Shown here in pieces: positions 17,658-21,205 of a stretch of 21,205 bases of DNA. Below the pieces are notes generated by a model. It did no database searches. It saw only the letters and a program-made list of their open reading frames with translations, and had not been told where the DNA came from. Source of the DNA: Perkinsus chesapeaki (lineage: Eukaryota > Perkinsozoa > Perkinsida > Perkinsidae); NCBI GenBank assembly GCA_013115145.1, contig JAAPAO010000600.1:1-21205 (forward strand), written 5' to 3'. Within the stretch, counting starts at the first letter, position 1, and each line of letters begins with the position of its first letter. The position numbers and the translations under genes were made by a program.

Positions 17658-18439
17658 TGGCTTCGGTGTTGAAGGTACAAAATGGAGAAGCGGTGCTCGG
17701 CAGAACTCTTCGATGCGGATAACGTGCATTTGATCACCGATTTGCATCGAGTCGAGTTACAAGTAATCATGGATATTTCTCATGTGGAGAATAACAACTT
17801 ATCGGGCTACTTATTATCGAAGTCAAGGCACCACTATGAGATGCAGTTTTCTGGTCATTGACAATGACTGTCAATGGCCCATTTATAATGCCCATTAGAC
17901 TCTCAATACATGACCTGTGCAACCGACGTACCACATGTAGCCCAGTCGTTGCCGTCAGTTTTGCAAACATGGTTACGTGCGGAGCACAAATGGAAAGCCG
18001 CAAAACTTGAAAACTGCAAAACCATGCCATGGTATCCTTCCTCACGCTAATAGCATCTGTTAAGGAGACAGTCTCCGTACCACGTGCTATGCTATTGAGT
18101 GGATAACTTGAAAAACAAAGCAACAATGCTGGTAGTTCGATAACTTGAATGATCTGGTTATGAGAGACAGCGTAATAGCCATCGAAGTAGATAAGTCTCG
18201 TTAGCTAGAATGAGTACGGTATGCATGCTAGTAGAGGTCACGGATGTTCTGTAAACGTATTGAGAAATACAGAAGAGCATACATCATAGTTACCAAGTGC
18301 CTTTACAGCATCACGTTTTGCCTTCACCAGTTCTCCGGCAAAAGCGGCAAATTGAAAACGGCCAGCATACCAAGCACGATAGGACTCCTATCATAGAAGA
18401 TAAAAAATGTGAGCATCTTGCTCACTATTACAGTAATCA
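17658..18439. other. Intergenic region without a convincing gene
   Basis: This lies between copy 1 of the upstream module and the 3' end of the esterase. The longest open frame, 17767-18126 on the minus strand (119 residues), has no recognisable motif. It begins with a hydrophobic stretch that could pass for a weak signal sequence, so a small secreted-protein remnant is possible but unsupported. No strong repeat is seen. Confidence 0.4.
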
Positions 18440-19423
18440 TCACTCTTGTGAGTTTGCCTCCTTATCTACTAATGTTCCGTAGAAGAATTTGAAAATGGTT
18501 CTAGCTGTGCTCAAGTTGCCGGTACCGCCTCTCATTGGCCAAGCATGTCCAACACCTTCCATTGAGGCCAGGTAAACTTCCTTCCCAACAGGACAGGTCG
18601 TGTATGCTTCAAGAACAGCGCCTCCTCGCTGACCAACTCTCCTTCTCGATTTCCTATCGCAATTCATCCTCTTAGCCCATCTCGAGAAGTCACTCTCTAC
18701 AGACGGAAAGGTCAAAAATGGGTGATCACGGTCATCACGGCGCCCATTGTAAGGCACAAGCTTATCGTCCTTGCCATTTATTTTGATAATCCTCTGCACC
18801 TCACTAGGGGTAGGCTTGAAGGCATCATCACATACCTTATACCCTCTTTTTAGTCCAGGTTCGAGAGTTAAGATACCAGCAACTGAGGCCGCTTGAGAAA
18901 CGATGTTATAGCATAATAGAGCTTCAGCTAGCATTCCACCGTTGCTAACACCGAGGGCGTACACTGGCATGTTGGTGACGTTAATTCTTCTTTCAACCTC
19001 AGGGATGAGTTGCTTCACAAAATCAATGTCATCGACTGACTTGTTAGATTGACAGCAGGTACCGGCATTGTAGCCCCACCCCCAGATCGATCCATTCCCA
19101 AAGTCAGGGCTCTGGAGAGGGCAGGGTGTGACTAGGGTAGCATTAAACTTCCTAGCTCTCTCCTTGATGCCATACAATACCATGTTCTCTTTCTGCCACT
19201 CGTCACACTTGTCTTGTGCTGGATCCCAGTCAACCAAAGTGAAGATTATGGCACTCGGTTTCTCCTTCCCAGAGTACGTCCAAAACGCCCGAGGCCTCCC
19301 CTGGTGGAGGAGCGTTGAACGCGTGTCAGTCCATATGTCGGGCTCGCTCGAGATGTCTGCCTTCAGACCATAAGCTCCTATGCTTAATCCAAAGACTACC
19401 AGGATGACAACCGGATAGGACAT
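18440..19423 (-). CDS. Secreted esterase, PHB-depolymerase/LpqC/feruloyl-esterase type
   Basis: A 327-residue single-exon alpha/beta-hydrolase. Residues 1-19 (MSYPVVILVVFGLSIGAYG) are a signal peptide. The family signature NAGTCCQSNKSVDDIDFVKQ is at 119-138. The nucleophile elbow GVSNGGM is at 158-164 with Ser160. Asp220 lies in NGKDDKLVPYNG and His293 in GVGHAWP, completing the triad in the expected order and spacing. Family members hydrolyse ester bonds of short-chain polyesters, feruloylated or acetylated polysaccharides; the substrate here cannot be read from sequence. Eight cysteines and five N-glycosylation sequons fit a secreted glycoprotein. The family is best known in bacteria and fungi, so transfer into this lineage is possible. 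Copy 2 of the shared upstream module lies 129 nt before the start. Confidence 0.88.
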   Translation of the reverse strand: MSYPVVILVVFGLSIGAYGLKADISSEPDIWTDTRSTLLHQGRPRAFWTYSGKEKPSAIIFTLVDWDPAQDKCDEWQKENMVLYGIKERARKFNATLVTPCPLQSPDFGNGSIWGWGYNAGTCCQSNKSVDDIDFVKQLIPEVERRINVTNMPVYALGVSNGGMLAEALLCYNIVSQAASVAGILTLEPGLKRGYKVCDDAFKPTPSEVQRIIKINGKDDKLVPYNGRRDDRDHPFLTFPSVESDFSRWAKRMNCDRKSRRRVGQRGGAVLEAYTTCPVGKEVYLASMEGVGHAWPMRGGTGNLSTARTIFKFFYGTLVDKEANSQE

Positions 19424-19551
19424 TTTGAGGAAAAGTCACTATAAATGGTCTCAGCCATCGAGAAGGAGCTCAATCGTAGACTTGGTTAGGGGAGACGGAC
19501 TCAAATGAGGGTGATAGATAAGAAGCTATTGATATGAGGAAACCACACAAT

Positions 19552-19917
19552 TGTAAAAACCCGCTACCCTGAATGAACCCGTGACTCGAGTATCACGCGC
19601 GATTGATCAAATTCGTTAGTTCCACGCAGATAAGAAGGGTCCCCACGCTTAAGTGACTAGGAATGGGCGCGCTCCACTGGTCGAGGTACACGTACGGTGC
19701 TACCGCCCCAATCGGATTCTCGTCTTTGCTACGTGCTCCACGATACGATAAGTCATAATGACGATATGAGCGGTGACACCCACCGAAAGCTATTCATAAG
19801 CTCAGAACCTAAAGCTCTTGGAAGTGATTAAGAAGCTCACGACAAGCCTACAATAAATAAGATTATGCGTCGAAGCTCATTACATTGTGACGTAGACCCT
19901 GTGGCACGCGTGCAACA
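19552..19917 (-). repeat. Upstream module, copy 2 (before the esterase gene)
   Basis: This is colinear with 17306-17657. Its shared blocks include TAGTTCCACGCAG at 19617-19629 and ATGCGTCGAAGCTC at 19865-19878. It starts 129 nt upstream of the esterase ATG, against 159 nt for copy 1, in the same orientation. The coding regions downstream of the two copies are unrelated. Confidence 0.85.
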
Positions 19918-19934
19918 CCACCCGGGGGGTGGTG
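19916..19934. repeat. 8-bp palindrome CACCACCC / GGGTGGTG
   Basis: Two 8-base arms flank GGG, right at the distal end of copy 2 of the upstream module. Copy 1 has no equivalent, so the hairpin marks where the two copies diverge. Confidence 0.85.
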
Positions 19935-20049
19935 ACGTATCACCCTCTTACTCAAAATGATAGTGGAGGGGAATGTTGCGAGCAATGGTAGTTCTTATCT
20001 TAGTTGCCGAACGCAAAATACTAATACAGCTGCTGACGAATGGCGTATA

Positions 20050-20064
20050 GTATACACTGTATAC
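20050..20064. repeat. Palindrome GTATAC-ACT-GTATAC
   Basis: Six-base arms with an ACT centre, overlapping GTATA-G-TATAC (20045-20055). Confidence 0.9.
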
Positions 20065-20529
20065 ATGATAATGATAAGCTTCAGATATTCTGCTAAGGAA
20101 GATGGCCAAACCTGTTGCCCGGACGCTAAGTCCAATGCCTCAGGTATGCCAATGTCGGGCTATTCGTGTGTGGCAATCGTACGTGTACCCGAGAAAAAGA
20201 TATCAAGTGAATCAGCTAAAACTTTAGATACCTTCAACAGGAATGGGAGAGAGAACATCTCCCGTATGCTTACACTGAGTGGATTGGCACGCGTGCGTTT
20301 GAGGTGTTGAGCGGGACCACGTGATATCAGAATCCTGCTGCTGGTGAGGGTGGTAGTACAGATGCTGTACAAGATATAAAGGGATATCAAGGTTGCTTAG
20401 CTCGCGGGCCATACTTGCAGGCTGCCACCCTGCGTTCTGGCCTCGTATCGAGATATAAACAAAGCTGATAAGCCGTCAAACTATTGATTAAACCGCTGAC
20501 AAATCAACTCTGAAGATGAGCCATGAAGC

Positions 20530-20560
20530 TAGCAGGAAGCTGGTAACCAGCTTCCTGCTA
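20530..20560. repeat. 15-bp perfect palindrome with one central base
   Basis: The arm TAGCAGGAAGCTGGT is followed by a single A and then its exact reverse complement. Fifteen perfect base pairs around one base is far beyond chance in a window of this size. It is followed at once by two more palindromes. Confidence 0.95.
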
Positions 20561-20565
20561 CCAGC

Positions 20566-20599
20566 TTACTAACCACTGGTTAGTAACCAGCTGCTGGTT
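20566..20599. repeat. Two overlapping palindromes
   Basis: TTACTAACC-ACT-GGTTAGTAA (20566-20586) overlaps AACCAGC-T-GCTGGTT (20585-20599). Both reuse the ACCAGC word of the preceding 15-bp palindrome, so alternative long-range pairings are possible. Confidence 0.95.
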
Positions 20600-20714
20600 C
20601 CTAATAACAATATTGAAGATTAATTAGACTCCTCAGAAGCCATTCCTCTGATGAGATAGCTAGTAACCATAGAAAATAATGGCAATCAATAGCGTCTGAA
20701 TCAAAGGACTCTAC

Positions 20715-20752
20715 ACTCTACTAAGTAGAGTAATCCTCCAAGAGGACCTCTT
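20715..20752. repeat. Two adjacent palindromes centred on A
   Basis: ACTCTACT-A-AGTAGAGT (20715-20731) and AAGAGG-A-CCTCTT (20740-20752). Confidence 0.95.
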
Positions 20753-20913
20753 ACCAAGAAGTGCCCTACTAGAGCCTACTAGGAGGGTTTTAGGTTCCAT
20801 GTCGGAGGTTAGACAACGATATCGATAGACGGTCCTACGCATGGTTCACGTTTATCATGGAGGGGTTCAACAATAACCAGTAATGCGGGAGTGTGACGAA
20901 TAAGACTAATATA

Positions 20914-20930
20914 GTTATACTACGTATAAC
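20914..20930. repeat. Palindrome GTTATAC-TAC-GTATAAC
   Basis: Seven-base perfect arms with a TAC centre. Confidence 0.95.
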
Positions 20931-21001
20931 GCAGTAGTACGATTATATCTGAAGCTACATGAATCTGTTCCAAGCAACTTGTTTGAAACTAGATCGTCCA
21001 T

Positions 21002-21018
21002 ACTCACAGGCTGTGAGT
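21002..21018. repeat. Palindrome ACTCACAG-G-CTGTGAGT
   Basis: Eight-base perfect arms around a single G. Confidence 0.95.
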
Positions 21019-21129
21019 CACAGCTCCTTACTCGGGGGGCATCAACGGCATGTCTGCTTATTAAAAAATCAATGAATAGTGTGAGAGTTTAGGATGCTCC
21101 CCAGCCGCCTGCTCATTGCCACTGTTCTT

Positions 21130-21142
21130 GCGTACAGTACGC
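21130..21142. repeat. Palindrome GCGTAC-A-GTACGC
   Basis: Six-base perfect arms around a single A, near the right edge of the window. Confidence 0.9.
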
Positions 21143-21205
21143 GCAATCTAAAGACCCAATTTCGTGTGGCGAGCTCAACTTCTTAACTAGTGCTCATATC
21201 AACCT

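Larger units (their letters stand above)
19918..21205. other. Gene-poor region rich in short palindromes
   Basis: The longest open frame is 19957-20310 (+, 117 residues), with no recognised motif and no signal peptide; I do not call it a gene. The region is notable for many near-perfect inverted repeats with one- to three-base centres, the strongest of which are listed separately. Confidence 0.5.

Noticed and set aside
17767..18126. 119-codon minus-strand open frame
   Set aside because: No motif, no homology I recognise and no support beyond being open; mentioned only in the regional note.
19957..20310. 117-codon plus-strand open frame
   Set aside because: No recognisable domain or signal; lies in palindrome-rich noncoding-looking DNA.
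20045..21142. CRISPR-like array suggested by repeated palindromes
   Set aside because: The palindromes differ in sequence and spacing, there are no unique spacers, and the DNA is eukaryotic.

Overview
The window is nuclear DNA of an intron-rich eukaryote. My best guess is a Perkinsus-like alveolate. That is an inference from recall of this kind of gene structure and has not been checked against a database. Direct support: a conserved secretory-pathway gene split into 39 exons, introns down to 37 nt, all introns GT-AG, a very short gap between two same-strand genes, and a splice-acceptor-like tract ending one base before a start codon, as expected if mRNAs receive a trans-spliced leader.

Layout. 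Positions 1-1467 hold a short tandem repeat, a homopolymer G run and a decayed coding sequence (448-1183). Positions 1468-13334 (+) are a complete gene for the alpha subunit of coatomer (COPI coat), with 38 introns and 1270 codons plus stop. The exons were joined by hand using the conserved protein as guide, and the total is an exact multiple of three. After 145 nt, positions 13480-14752 (+) encode a complete SUMO precursor in four exons. Positions 14753-16316 contain only interrupted open frames and hairpins. Two single-exon genes for secreted proteins follow on the minus strand: an unrecognised 276-residue cysteine-containing protein (16317-17147) and a 327-residue esterase of the PHB-depolymerase/LpqC/feruloyl-esterase type (18440-19423). 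Each has a diverged copy of the same ~350-nt module just upstream. The last 1.3 kb has no convincing gene but many near-perfect short palindromes.

Function. Alpha-COP acts in Golgi-to-ER vesicle transport and SUMO is a protein modifier; both are housekeeping. The two minus-strand genes look like lineage-specific secreted products, possibly under similar upstream control because of the shared module.

The most unusual content is inside the alpha-COP introns. Three introns of 216-255 nt are bracketed near both ends by the same palindrome (core ATCGATCA..TGATCGAT), and a fourth carries one perfect 20-nt copy. Four other introns carry a tRNA T-arm/box-B-like sequence (GGTTCGATCC) just inside the 5' splice site. 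Two further introns share a 25-nt block. Together these suggest recurrent families of repeat-derived introns (introner-like), inferred from one gene.
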